Shown here: piece after piece, positions 53,242-61,714 of the stretch
How the letters are laid out: each line of letters starts with the position of its first letter
How positions within the stretch are numbered: the stretch's first letter is position 1
Assembly (NCBI GenBank): GCA_947503895.1
Contig: CANNFT010000009.1
Span: 150,184-214,183 of the forward strand
DNA: 64,000 nucleotides
Direction of reading: 5' to 3'
From: an uncultured Saccharospirillaceae bacterium
Lineage (GTDB): Bacteria > Pseudomonadota > Gammaproteobacteria > Pseudomonadales > Oceanobacteraceae
Program-made: the position numbers and the translations under genes
The notes under the pieces: generated by a model
Database searches by the model: none
Told to the model about the DNA's origin: nothing
What the model saw: the letters and a program-made list of their open reading frames with translations, nothing else

Positions 53242-53311
53242 CTTAGTCGACCCTGAAAAACCCTTTGAAAGCCCAGAAAGGTATAGCTGACGGGGGCTGA
53301 AGATTGATTCA
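53239..53311. repeat. second left-end copy of the IS (direct repeat of 51710-51781)
   Basis: This 73-bp stretch repeats 51710-51781 in the same orientation, with two substitutions and one inserted G. It includes the terminal TAGTCGACCCTGAAAA. Homology stops at the shared gattgattca. The IS right end and this left end are joined tip to tip across two bases, as at a tandem-copy or circle junction. Confidence 0.85.
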
Positions 53312-53358
53312 ATTATATACATAAGTTTCAATGTAGCTTCGCCTGGAGGCAAAATCGG

Positions 53359-54078
53359 TCACTCAAAATTGGTTTGGTTTATCCTAAATTCTATAGAAAC
53401 AAGTTTGCCCAGGTTTTTTTTATTTACTTCAACAGTGAGCGCATACTCCTGATCATCACAATTTTTCAATACTACCCAATTCCATTTCCACATTGACTTA
53501 TGAAATGGCGTTAGGCCCTTTTCTATTCTCGCCTGATTTAATTCTTTTGGTATATGGTACTTATCAAGGTAAAACTGATCGTCCATTAATATTCCATCAA
53601 CTAAAATAGAATCGACAAAGAAGTACTTAGGATAAAACGTGCGTTCATGCTCCAAGTATTCCTGAACTTTTTTTTCCCCCCCCAATGCTCTTTGCGTTTC
53701 CAACTCTATCTCCAGTGAGAAGTCTCTTGGCTGGCGTCCATATAAAAACATAATTGTGGATATTTTCCCTGTTTTCCGCCGCGTATAAATTCTCACACCC
53801 ATTTCTTGCCAAACAAACGGTCCACTATCAAAAGTTTTCGTGTTGTATGGACCCATTATTTCAACCCAGTCATCAATAGTTTGCCCAAACTTTAATTCTT
53901 TACCATTATATGTCAGTGTGCATTGATCAATTTCGAACTGATGCTTTTGATTGATTTTTCTTTCAAAGACTGGTGGCTTGGGATCAAAAAATTCAACAAT
54001 TTTTTCAAGCCCATCTGAAAGCAAATCACCGACAGTGAGCTGGACTGAAAATAAAAAAGAAATCAGTAAGCTATTCAT
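53359..54078 (-). CDS. exported partner of the HET-C protein (possible immunity-type protein)
   Basis: This 239-residue protein has an N-terminal signal (MNSLLISFLFSVQLTVG). The part FEIDQCTLTYNGKELKFGQTIDDWVEIMG resembles a conserved block of small proteins found beside T6SS and polymorphic-toxin genes (DUF7738-like; recognised from memory, so tentative). A second half contains WKWNWVVLKNCDDQEYALTVEV. Its start overlaps the stop of the HET-C gene by 8 bp, so both are made from one transcript. Position and export fit a protein that protects against or assists the large HET-C protein, but no test is possible from sequence alone. Confidence 0.7.
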   Translation of the reverse strand: MNSLLISFLFSVQLTVGDLLSDGLEKIVEFFDPKPPVFERKINQKHQFEIDQCTLTYNGKELKFGQTIDDWVEIMGPYNTKTFDSGPFVWQEMGVRIYTRRKTGKISTIMFLYGRQPRDFSLEIELETQRALGGEKKVQEYLEHERTFYPKYFFVDSILVDGILMDDQFYLDKYHIPKELNQARIEKGLTPFHKSMWKWNWVVLKNCDDQEYALTVEVNKKNLGKLVSIEFRINQTNFE

Positions 54079-57000
54079 CTTCCAGCTCCTTCAACTTTTT
54101 ACCAATTGACCAAATAGGCCAATTCATCACCTTCTCGATGGCTGAATCAACCGATTTTTTCGCTTCGGGAAGGGTGTGATCCATAAAGTGCTCAACTTCA
54201 TGACGCGATTCAGCACGTTTTAGATTTATTGGATTGGAGTTGGCCCATCCTTTCAATTTTGCTTTATACCAGTTGGTATCTTTAGGATGGCAAATATAAC
54301 TTAATGCCATATCGACTGGTGAGCGATCAACCTGTTTGCCATCCATAGACTGTCGCATCAGCTTACCTACTTCAAGTACTGCGGTACTTGCTAATTGTGC
54401 AGCGATATCATGGAAGAAATGCGTATCATGATCTTTTGCTAACTGGCTGTGACTGGGGTTACTACCAATTGAGCTGCCTTTAGCGTCCTGCCTTAGGGTC
54501 TGGGCATCATCGATGCTGTGAGAAATTGGCCCAAGTAGTTGGTAAGAAGTAAAATTCATAGCCACTAATACAAACTGGATAGAATAGTGTTTTGCCTGAA
54601 ATGCCCACCTAACACGATAATCATCCTTGCCATTTTTTAGCAGGTCCCGATATTTTAAATATTCTATATACAAGGCTCTATAGCCGTTTTCTGGATTTCG
54701 ACCGTCCATTTCCTGCTTAACAATGTGATTTTCCGATGCATCAATATCTTCAAGTAGAATTAGTATTAAATAGTCATCAGCACAACGCCATTTCGGTTCT
54801 TCTCCTTCTGGAGCAATATTTTTAAGGTCTGGTGAATCGTATGGTTTGATTTCATGTGGAATCATTTGGTGCAATTTAGGGCCAATTGAATGCGCCATAT
54901 CTGTAGAACCAAATGCTCCCGTCACTAGGGGATAATAGTCTTTTATTTTTTCACTTTCATCCACCCAGGGATAAACTTGATCATAACCTAGCTCAATTAA
55001 TGCCAATTCAATAAAGTTGGAGTGGGAGAAAAAGTCTTCAAGTACATGAAGCGCTTCACCAAAATATCTCAAACCTTCATCTGTATGACCTGCTGACATC
55101 GCCGCCTTAAGCTTTTTGGCCATATATGCTGTAGCGGGTTGAAAATTTTGATCTTCACCGAGGTCTGTTGCGATATAATTTTTAAGTAGCGTTGTCGGAT
55201 TTACTTCTAATTGCTTTAATGAAGGGGGCTTTGCAAATGCAGCATCGAGCAAACTGTTATCTTCCCATTCAGAACTCTGATCTAATGACCCAGGCATTGG
55301 GTTGTCTATATGCTCTTCTGGGCGATATACCCCTAAAATATCCTGCCCTTGATCACTCCAAAGCAATTCCTTAAAGCCAAGCGCATACTCTGCATCGTCC
55401 TTTTTGAATTCTTGCGTCGCCAATATCCCCACCATTTTAGTGATGGATTCTCTTGATAATGAAAATCCATTTTCGTAATGACTTTTTTGTAGAATTGCGT
55501 TAGATGCCTTTCGTTTCTTTGCTGCTTCAAGGGCTTTGTTCGAGGGTCTGACTAAGGCAGGATCCACACATTGTGAAAAATCCCTTAGCCAGTTTCCAAA
55601 GTATATTTTAGGCAAGTCAATACTTTCAAAATCTGCTTTAAGAAGAATGCGCTCAATAGATCTATGCCCATGAGATTTATCGTTGTTAGTATCTCCCAGG
55701 CCCGCCCCAAAAAACTCCCATTCTCCAGATTTTGCATCGTCCTGCTGATCGTATTCGTTCGCATACTGTAAGAAGGCCGTACGTGATTCAGCCATATCCA
55801 GATGCAAGCTGACAGACTTACCGTCTAATTCCGCAGCGGCATAAGTGTGCTGATCTTCATCCAGCAAACCATGATAGGCAATTTGATAGGCAAATATCGC
55901 CCCTTCGTCGGACTGAGCATCACCGCCCACCTTGTGCTGATAATGATTGCGCAATCGGTCATCTATAAAATGCCCAAACTCTTCAACAAGTATGGTTATT
56001 AATTTCTGGTCAGCACCTTCTTTACCATCAGCTGCCTCCTCAACAATTTCTTCGCAAACATATATGCATTTATCTTTATTATTGAATGCAGCGAGGTGCC
56101 CTTCAATTCGATCAGTAATCACAATTATTTGAGGGGGCTCTAAACTCCCTTCTTTTAACTCCTGATACAAAGAACGGTAACTGCTGCCATGTATATCCTG
56201 CCCGAAAATGGGCGTTAAATAGGCGACAAAAGCTGGCTCTGCTAATAAGTTGGCAATTCGAGAAATTTGTTGCAATGCATAGTCACTCGTGAGCAACGTT
56301 GGCTTTATCAGGTACTTAGCATAGTGAATAATCACGTCATCGTGACGCTTGTCAGAACCGGTGATTTCCAATGGACGAATCAGTCCGTTAGCTTCAGACT
56401 GACTTAAATTGTGATTATCATTCAGGTCTTTCTGCACTTCTACCATGCGCTCGGTGATGGCATATACTTTAAACGCTTCGCCTGGTTTGGTTTTAAATAT
56501 TCGCGTTTCAGGGTCGTATATAACGTTGCGCCTTTGCTCAACCGGTACGGTGTCTTGAGAGGTGTTTTGTACGACGATGGTGACGTTTTTTCTTTCGGGT
56601 AGTGGACGCCCATTTTCACCTTCTACCTCAAGCTGAATCATATGTCGTTCAATTTGCGGCTTTTGTTTTTGCTGTGGTTTCGATTGTGTTTCGGTGGTAT
56701 CCGCTTCTTGTCTTATAGAGGCGCTGACTTTCGGTATGTCGGCGTTGTAAATCTGATGGGATAGCAGTGCGCGAGCAGACCCGCTGATATAAGGCGACAA
56801 TTCCCATACGGGCGTTTGGTCTTTTGATATTTCCAGTCGGATGACTGCGGGGAAGTGTGTACCTTGGTTCAATAAAAAGTGTGTGCCGCGCTCTAGGGCC
56901 TTTATTACGCCAGTCAACTCCCCTGTCAGTGCGGCATCGAATACGCTAAACCCTTCACGGTTAAATGCCGATAGGCCACGAATATGAGGCGACATAGGGT

Positions 57001-57133
57001 TATGGAAGGCTTTAGGCAGTGTCAGCACTGCCATATCTGGCCGTTCGATAAAGGGAAAGTCGAACCACTCTAAATCTTGATAAGCTTTTAATTCTAAGGG
57101 ATGAGTACTGCCCATGTTCAGGGGAACAATCAT
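54071..57133 (-). CDS. HET-C-related large protein, putative effector
   Basis: This 1020-residue protein has three parts. Residues 1-260 are a beta-rich region without a known family, ending in a Gln/Lys-rich linker. Residues 370-420 carry ILVEEFGHFIDDRLRNH (His388), a metalloprotease-like E-E-x-G-H-x-x-D element in which Glu replaces the first His of HExxH. Residues 505-900 are the HET-C domain, with YFGNWLRDFSQCVDP (Trp515) and ALHVLEDFFSHSNFIELAL (His704), which are its hallmarks. HET-C relatives resemble zinc-dependent phospholipase C/P1-nuclease folds; bacterial ones occur among T6SS-type effectors. No signal peptide is present. The ATG overlaps an upstream small frame (ATGA), and the partner gene overlaps its stop. 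Confidence 0.8.
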   Translation of the reverse strand: MIVPLNMGSTHPLELKAYQDLEWFDFPFIERPDMAVLTLPKAFHNPMSPHIRGLSAFNREGFSVFDAALTGELTGVIKALERGTHFLLNQGTHFPAVIRLEISKDQTPVWELSPYISGSARALLSHQIYNADIPKVSASIRQEADTTETQSKPQQKQKPQIERHMIQLEVEGENGRPLPERKNVTIVVQNTSQDTVPVEQRRNVIYDPETRIFKTKPGEAFKVYAITERMVEVQKDLNDNHNLSQSEANGLIRPLEITGSDKRHDDVIIHYAKYLIKPTLLTSDYALQQISRIANLLAEPAFVAYLTPIFGQDIHGSSYRSLYQELKEGSLEPPQIIVITDRIEGHLAAFNNKDKCIYVCEEIVEEAADGKEGADQKLITILVEEFGHFIDDRLRNHYQHKVGGDAQSDEGAIFAYQIAYHGLLDEDQHTYAAAELDGKSVSLHLDMAESRTAFLQYANEYDQQDDAKSGEWEFFGAGLGDTNNDKSHGHRSIERILLKADFESIDLPKIYFGNWLRDFSQCVDPALVRPSNKALEAAKKRKASNAILQKSHYENGFSLSRESITKMVGILATQEFKKDDAEYALGFKELLWSDQGQDILGVYRPEEHIDNPMPGSLDQSSEWEDNSLLDAAFAKPPSLKQLEVNPTTLLKNYIATDLGEDQNFQPATAYMAKKLKAAMSAGHTDEGLRYFGEALHVLEDFFSHSNFIELALIELGYDQVYPWVDESEKIKDYYPLVTGAFGSTDMAHSIGPKLHQMIPHEIKPYDSPDLKNIAPEGEEPKWRCADDYLILILLEDIDASENHIVKQEMDGRNPENGYRALYIEYLKYRDLLKNGKDDYRVRWAFQAKHYSIQFVLVAMNFTSYQLLGPISHSIDDAQTLRQDAKGSSIGSNPSHSQLAKDHDTHFFHDIAAQLASTAVLEVGKLMRQSMDGKQVDRSPVDMALSYICHPKDTNWYKAKLKGWANSNPINLKRAESRHEVEHFMDHTLPEAKKSVDSAIEKVMNWPIWSIGKKLKELEDE

Positions 57134-57375
57134 GGTGGCATTCCTTCCATGTTGAATGACGGCGTTAAAATAATTGAGCGAGAATAATACGATTTTTCAA
57201 TGGAAATGTCGTTGGATAGCGTGGCATTTTTGAATTTTATTTGATCGTATTCAAACGGAATATAAGATGGGAGTTTTGCAGGGAGAAAGGGGGTGAGCGA
57301 GTAGACTCTAGGCCAAATATTAAGCCACAAACTTGCATTATCAAATGCGGTAGGAGCCCATTCCGTATTTTTCAA
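57130..57375 (-). CDS. small frame upstream of the HET-C gene, doubtful
   Basis: This 81-codon frame from a TTG at 57375 encodes a Pro/Tyr-rich peptide (LWLNIWPRVYSLTPFLPA...FEYDQIKF). Its TGA overlaps the HET-C ATG as ATGA, the arrangement seen in real coupled genes elsewhere in this window. It lacks a good start and ribosome-binding site and has no recognised family. It may be a true small gene, a leader, or the end of a decayed gene. Confidence 0.35.
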   Translation of the reverse strand: MKNTEWAPTAFDNASLWLNIWPRVYSLTPFLPAKLPSYIPFEYDQIKFKNATLSNDISIEKSYYSRSIILTPSFNMEGMPP

Positions 57376-57546
57376 GGCGGAATGGGGTTAGGTTGTGACC
57401 CTAAATTTGCGCCAATTTACTTTTTATTGTCACACTCATTTAATTAGTACTAATTTTTACTCATTAGCGTTTATCAGTATAGATTGAGTAGGAGTAAATC
57501 TGAGGTAATGCACTCCCTCAGGAACAAGTCATCACCTGCTAGCGAC

Positions 57547-57592
57547 CCAGTTCATATTTTGTTGAACTGGAATGCCAAATAATTAGCATTCC
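57547..57592. repeat. two overlapping hairpins in a 350-bp gene-free stretch
   Basis: The arms ccagttca/tgaactgg (57547-57554, 57563-57570) and ggaatgc/gcattcc (57569-57575, 57586-57592) share two bases. They lie between the HET-C locus and the repeat-protein operon. No T-run is present; they could form alternative structures. The rest of 57376-57724 holds no visible gene. Confidence 0.45.
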
Positions 57593-57724
57593 CGGATCCT
57601 TACGACACGAGCACCTTTCATTACCCACTCATAAATAGACCTTCAAGCGTTAATTATGAATCGCACATTGAAAAACGACTGCTTTCCGAATTTATAGTAA
57701 AAACATAATCAGTCAATCCATAAG

Positions 57725-58477
57725 TTATGTAATTGGTTTAATTACAATAGCTAATACAGGCTGGTGCTCTCCGCGTACTTTTCCCGTATCTGAACAGGTT
57801 GCGTCAGTCTTTATTGTCGTACAAAATTCCAAGTTATCTGAGCGAAGCGCAACAATTGCGCCCGTTCGAACGCGAATGGCCAACACCTGTTTTATTCCGC
57901 TATCCTGCTCATGACGAACAGTTGACGACAATAAATAAGGGTCGTAAACATTTCCCCCAGAAGTTTGCAGTTCTGCACTTCCATTCGTAATCGTGGTTAA
58001 CCCACCACCATCAGTTAGCTTAACTCTTAAGCTTTCAAACCATTTTTTTTGCCGGGCCAGTCCTAGATTAACCACTGCACCATCTAATTGAGCATAGTTA
58101 AATAGTCGACCTAGTTGACGAATGTCCGGGAGTGTTTCGGCATCCGTACTTAAGTCGAGTGTAGTACCTGAAATATCTGTAATAGATGCAATTGAACTAT
58201 AAGCGCTTAAAGCCGCTGCCAAGTGGTAATCCCCTCCGTCACCACCGACATATTCTCCGACAAGGCGCCATTGTAGGCCAATTGCTTCGCATTTAAGATC
58301 AGAAAGACCACTATTATCACTGCAAAGATTTACTGTAGTAGAGGACGGCTCTTCAGGTTCAGTGTTAGGTGTAAAAACATCTATAACCGCTTCCACGAAA
58401 GAGTTTCCGTAAGCATTGTTGCCAAAACAGAAAAAAACTAGTAAAAAAATAAATTTCCTACTACTTAAATACGGCAT
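57725..58477 (-). CDS. exported DUF1566-like protein
   Basis: The ATG at 58477 follows AAGGTG and gives 250 residues; the frame continues 12 codons further upstream without a better site. A signal peptide (KFIFLLVFFCFGNNAYG) is clear. The mature part has a DUF1566-like outline: ETLPDIRQLGRLFNYAQL near the middle, in place of the usual LPT-x-x-EL block, then NVYDPYLLSSTVRHE and VLAIRVRTGAIVALR. Assignment to the C-type-lectin-like Lcl fold is therefore tentative. It overlaps the end of the thrombospondin-repeat lipoprotein gene by 17 bp, and both are likely surface proteins made together. Confidence 0.65.
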   Translation of the reverse strand: MPYLSSRKFIFLLVFFCFGNNAYGNSFVEAVIDVFTPNTEPEEPSSTTVNLCSDNSGLSDLKCEAIGLQWRLVGEYVGGDGGDYHLAAALSAYSSIASITDISGTTLDLSTDAETLPDIRQLGRLFNYAQLDGAVVNLGLARQKKWFESLRVKLTDGGGLTTITNGSAELQTSGGNVYDPYLLSSTVRHEQDSGIKQVLAIRVRTGAIVALRSDNLEFCTTIKTDATCSDTGKVRGEHQPVLAIVIKPIT

Positions 58478-61400
58478 CTTTTTCACCTTTTGAATACAAT
58501 GTAGTAACAGCATCTAATATAAATATTTGACCTTCACCGAATTTAAATGGGTCGACAGTATTCTCATCAAGATCGTATCCCGGTCTCGACACATACAACT
58601 TGCTAAGCTCTGTTTCACCTATTTCATTTTTTTGCATAAGATAGCCAATATTATTACCAAAGGCATCACCTGGTTGATATTGATCCAAAATATTAGTCGG
58701 ATTACTGTTTGAGCCCTGAGAGTTTTTAAAGCTCCAAACCGAGCTATTTTGGTCAATCAAAATAGTTTTTTGATTTCTTAGCGTAACATCACCAGGTAAT
58801 ATCCATACTAACCCCTGATTGTCTTTGGTGGATAATTTATTTGGAATCCCATACGATGTTCCACCAATCATCAACTCATTTTTAAGATCCTTATCCATGT
58901 CTGGCAACATTTTTAATCGGGGGCTGTATAGGTAGTCATTACTGGTATCTGAGATATTAATAATGGTATCGGGCGATGATCCATTAGCAATATTTAGTTT
59001 CGTTTGGCCATCTACAGTTGGAAGTGTACTTAAATATTCCCCCCCCCATAAAATTCTCGCATCAAAATAAAAACGACTATCATCACTACTATACAGTCCA
59101 GCAGTAAAGGCGAAGTCGGGGATGTCATCTTCATTGATATCCAAACCACCTGCCATGCTAAAACCTAAAATCGCCATCTCAGGACCACCGTGAATTATAA
59201 TACCCTGATTACTGGCAAGTTGAGTAACGTCTAGAACTAGTTTATTCTCAATTGCATAAGAAGCCCATTCTTCTTGGCTGTGTCCATAAACAATATAAAT
59301 TTGTCCCTGCACTGGTTTATTTTCGTCATTATAGCGACGATCTGCGAAAGCGAAGTCATTGAAACCATCTTCATTAATATCCCCAAGCTGAGAGACTTCG
59401 CAGCCAAACGTCAGCGATGACAATTCATCAGAGGTGATCTTGAACCCGTGTGATACATTAATTTTCTCTATATTTACCAAACCTGCCTTAAAGTTACTTT
59501 GACCAAAAATGACATAGGCATCCATTCGATAGAAATTTGATGTCGCTTTACATGAGTCCCAAACAACCTCGGTTGAACTACGATGCGATACGATAAAATC
59601 ATCCAATTGATCACCATTAATATCTCCTACCGAGGTGATATTGCGCAGTAGAACTTCAGGATCAGACCAGTCATGACTTGAGTAAGTACTTTCAAATATC
59701 AAGCTTTCAGATTTTAGATCCGTTAAGTTGTATGCATTATTCCAATCGCTTCGACCCGGTATGACAAACATGCCACTGGTGACTTTGCCACCATTATCCA
59801 GCTCACTTTGGTAATATTGATCATAAATTGCTAGCTCGCCATAGCCATCTCCATTTGTATCTCCTACGGCGTAAATTGAATGTAATACATTTTTGCCTAT
59901 GTATACACGATAAATATCTTCAGCGTAGGCATGGCCGCTGATGGTGATACCTCGAAGGATACCCTGTGCGATTTGAGTGCGTATACTACTCGGTGTCCAG
60001 CTACCTTCAAAGCTTTCGCCACCAAAAACTACTATATAGTCAAAACTGGTTTTATAATAATTAACGTCATCACCCTCAACATATAACTCAGTGTACTCAA
60101 CCGGCGCTACTAATCCAATATCATCATAACCATCACCGTCTATATCTCCGATATTATTAAATGAACTATGGCGACCAATTCGATCAAGCTTACCATCACC
60201 CGTGATGGTTGTGGTGATGTAGTTGTGCTCAATTAATTTTTCCAGTTCTGCATGATTTTGATTGGTACTGGCGAGGTCTAAATCACAGGCATCGTCACGC
60301 TCATCATTGTCGATGTCTTCATTTAGGTTTACGTGGAATATACAGCTATCTTCTGCATCTACGATATTGTCGTTGTCATCATCGTTATCGCAGACATCAC
60401 CCAGTGCATCACCGTCATTATTTTTTTGATCTTTATTAGAGATTAATGGGCAATTATCATTGGTATCGACGAATGAATCAGCATCATCATCTTCATCACA
60501 AACATTACCCAAGGTATCACTGTCAGTATCAAGCTGATCTTCATTTGGGATGAGTGGGCAATTGTCGGTTAGGTTTGCTGTGTTGTCACCATCTAAGTCA
60601 CTGTCACACACATCGCCGAGTTCATCATTATCTGTATTAAGTTGCTCTTGATTTTCTATTAGCGGGCAATTGTCTTCGACGTCTGCAATGGTATCGCCAT
60701 CATCATCACCGTCGCATACATCACCTAACGCGTCGCCGTCGGTATTAAGTTGATCTTGGTTAGAATACAGTGGGCAGTTGTCTGCAATATCGGCAATGCT
60801 ATCACCATCGTCATCATCATCGCAGGCGTTTCCACGCGAATCATTGTCCGTATTAAGCTGGTCTTGGTTTGGGTTCACTGGGCAATTGTCATCAGCGTCT
60901 GCAATGGTATCGCCATCATCATCACTATCACACACGTCACCGAACGCATCGGAATCTGTATTGAGTTGTTCTCTGTTTGAGTGTAGTGGACAATTGTCTT
61001 CGATATCAGCAACACCATCTGCATCATCATCTTCATCAATTATCAATGTTCTCAGAATGTTCTCTTGGCAAGCCGAATCGCAATCATCGTGTATGCTATC
61101 TGGTTTACCGTCACCATCGGCATCAATTGACACGCCTGCTACTGCTGGAAAAGCATCAATTTTTACTTGAGAGTCTTGCTGGCAAGCTTCATCACAATTG
61201 TCGTTATATTGATCGGCTGCACCGTCTTTATCACTGTCGAGTGATACGGCTTTGTCGAGCGGGAAAGCGTCTTCGGTATCTATGACGTTATCGTTGTCGT
61301 CATCGTCGTCGCAGGCATTGCCTAGGCCATCATTGTCTGTATCAATTTGATCGGTGTTAGCAACATCGACGCAATTGTCTATGGTATTAGTGATGGTATC

Positions 61401-61541
61401 ATCGTCACGATCGTTATTATTGATATTTGTATTGGAATCATTTGAACCACCGCTACCGCCGGAGCAGGCAGAGACAGAAATACAAACTAGAAAACCCAGT
61501 AAGTGCTTTAAATTGCGCTTACACAGCATTTTAAAGTGCAT
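58461..61541 (-). CDS. lipoprotein with thrombospondin type-3 repeats and FG-GAP propeller
   Basis: The adopted start at 61541 (MHFKMLCKRNLK) gives about 1026 residues with lipobox VSAC; an upstream ATG at 61589 would give an unlikely leader. Residues 40-420 contain about ten thrombospondin type-3 repeats of the form DNCPL-x2-N-x-[DE]-QLNTD-x-D-x-[LR]-GD-x-CD, which bind calcium. The C-terminal half is an integrin-like FG-GAP propeller (IGDIDGDGYDDIG, VGDTNGDGYGELA, LGDINEDGFNDFA). It is probably a large surface or outer-membrane protein. It lies 125 bp downstream of the terminated GLUG gene, so it has its own promoter. Confidence 0.85.
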   Translation of the reverse strand: MHFKMLCKRNLKHLLGFLVCISVSACSGGSGGSNDSNTNINNNDRDDDTITNTIDNCVDVANTDQIDTDNDGLGNACDDDDDNDNVIDTEDAFPLDKAVSLDSDKDGAADQYNDNCDEACQQDSQVKIDAFPAVAGVSIDADGDGKPDSIHDDCDSACQENILRTLIIDEDDDADGVADIEDNCPLHSNREQLNTDSDAFGDVCDSDDDGDTIADADDNCPVNPNQDQLNTDNDSRGNACDDDDDGDSIADIADNCPLYSNQDQLNTDGDALGDVCDGDDDGDTIADVEDNCPLIENQEQLNTDNDELGDVCDSDLDGDNTANLTDNCPLIPNEDQLDTDSDTLGNVCDEDDDADSFVDTNDNCPLISNKDQKNNDGDALGDVCDNDDDNDNIVDAEDSCIFHVNLNEDIDNDERDDACDLDLASTNQNHAELEKLIEHNYITTTITGDGKLDRIGRHSSFNNIGDIDGDGYDDIGLVAPVEYTELYVEGDDVNYYKTSFDYIVVFGGESFEGSWTPSSIRTQIAQGILRGITISGHAYAEDIYRVYIGKNVLHSIYAVGDTNGDGYGELAIYDQYYQSELDNGGKVTSGMFVIPGRSDWNNAYNLTDLKSESLIFESTYSSHDWSDPEVLLRNITSVGDINGDQLDDFIVSHRSSTEVVWDSCKATSNFYRMDAYVIFGQSNFKAGLVNIEKINVSHGFKITSDELSSLTFGCEVSQLGDINEDGFNDFAFADRRYNDENKPVQGQIYIVYGHSQEEWASYAIENKLVLDVTQLASNQGIIIHGGPEMAILGFSMAGGLDINEDDIPDFAFTAGLYSSDDSRFYFDARILWGGEYLSTLPTVDGQTKLNIANGSSPDTIINISDTSNDYLYSPRLKMLPDMDKDLKNELMIGGTSYGIPNKLSTKDNQGLVWILPGDVTLRNQKTILIDQNSSVWSFKNSQGSNSNPTNILDQYQPGDAFGNNIGYLMQKNEIGETELSKLYVSRPGYDLDENTVDPFKFGEGQIFILDAVTTLYSKGEKDAVFK

Positions 61542-61674
61542 AGATGTAGAGATAATTAAACTGTAATTTTTCTCTGCGCTACATTCCATTTCTGTTGCCT
61601 CTCCAAAACGTTAAGTTTATCTACATAACGAATGTAATTAATGAATTCATTTTGAGTCATGAAACACCCAAACG

Positions 61675-61711
61675 AAAAGACAGGCTAACTTGTGTTGCAA
61701 GTTAGCCTGTC
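61675..61711 (-). terminator. strong rho-independent terminator after the GLUG-repeat gene
   Basis: The perfect 14-bp arms gacaggctaacttg and caagttagcctgtc (61679-61692, 61698-61711) flank a 5-nt loop. On the minus strand they run into TTTTCGTTT. The stem begins 3 bp past the stop codon. Confidence 0.92.
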
Positions 61712-61714
61712 CTA

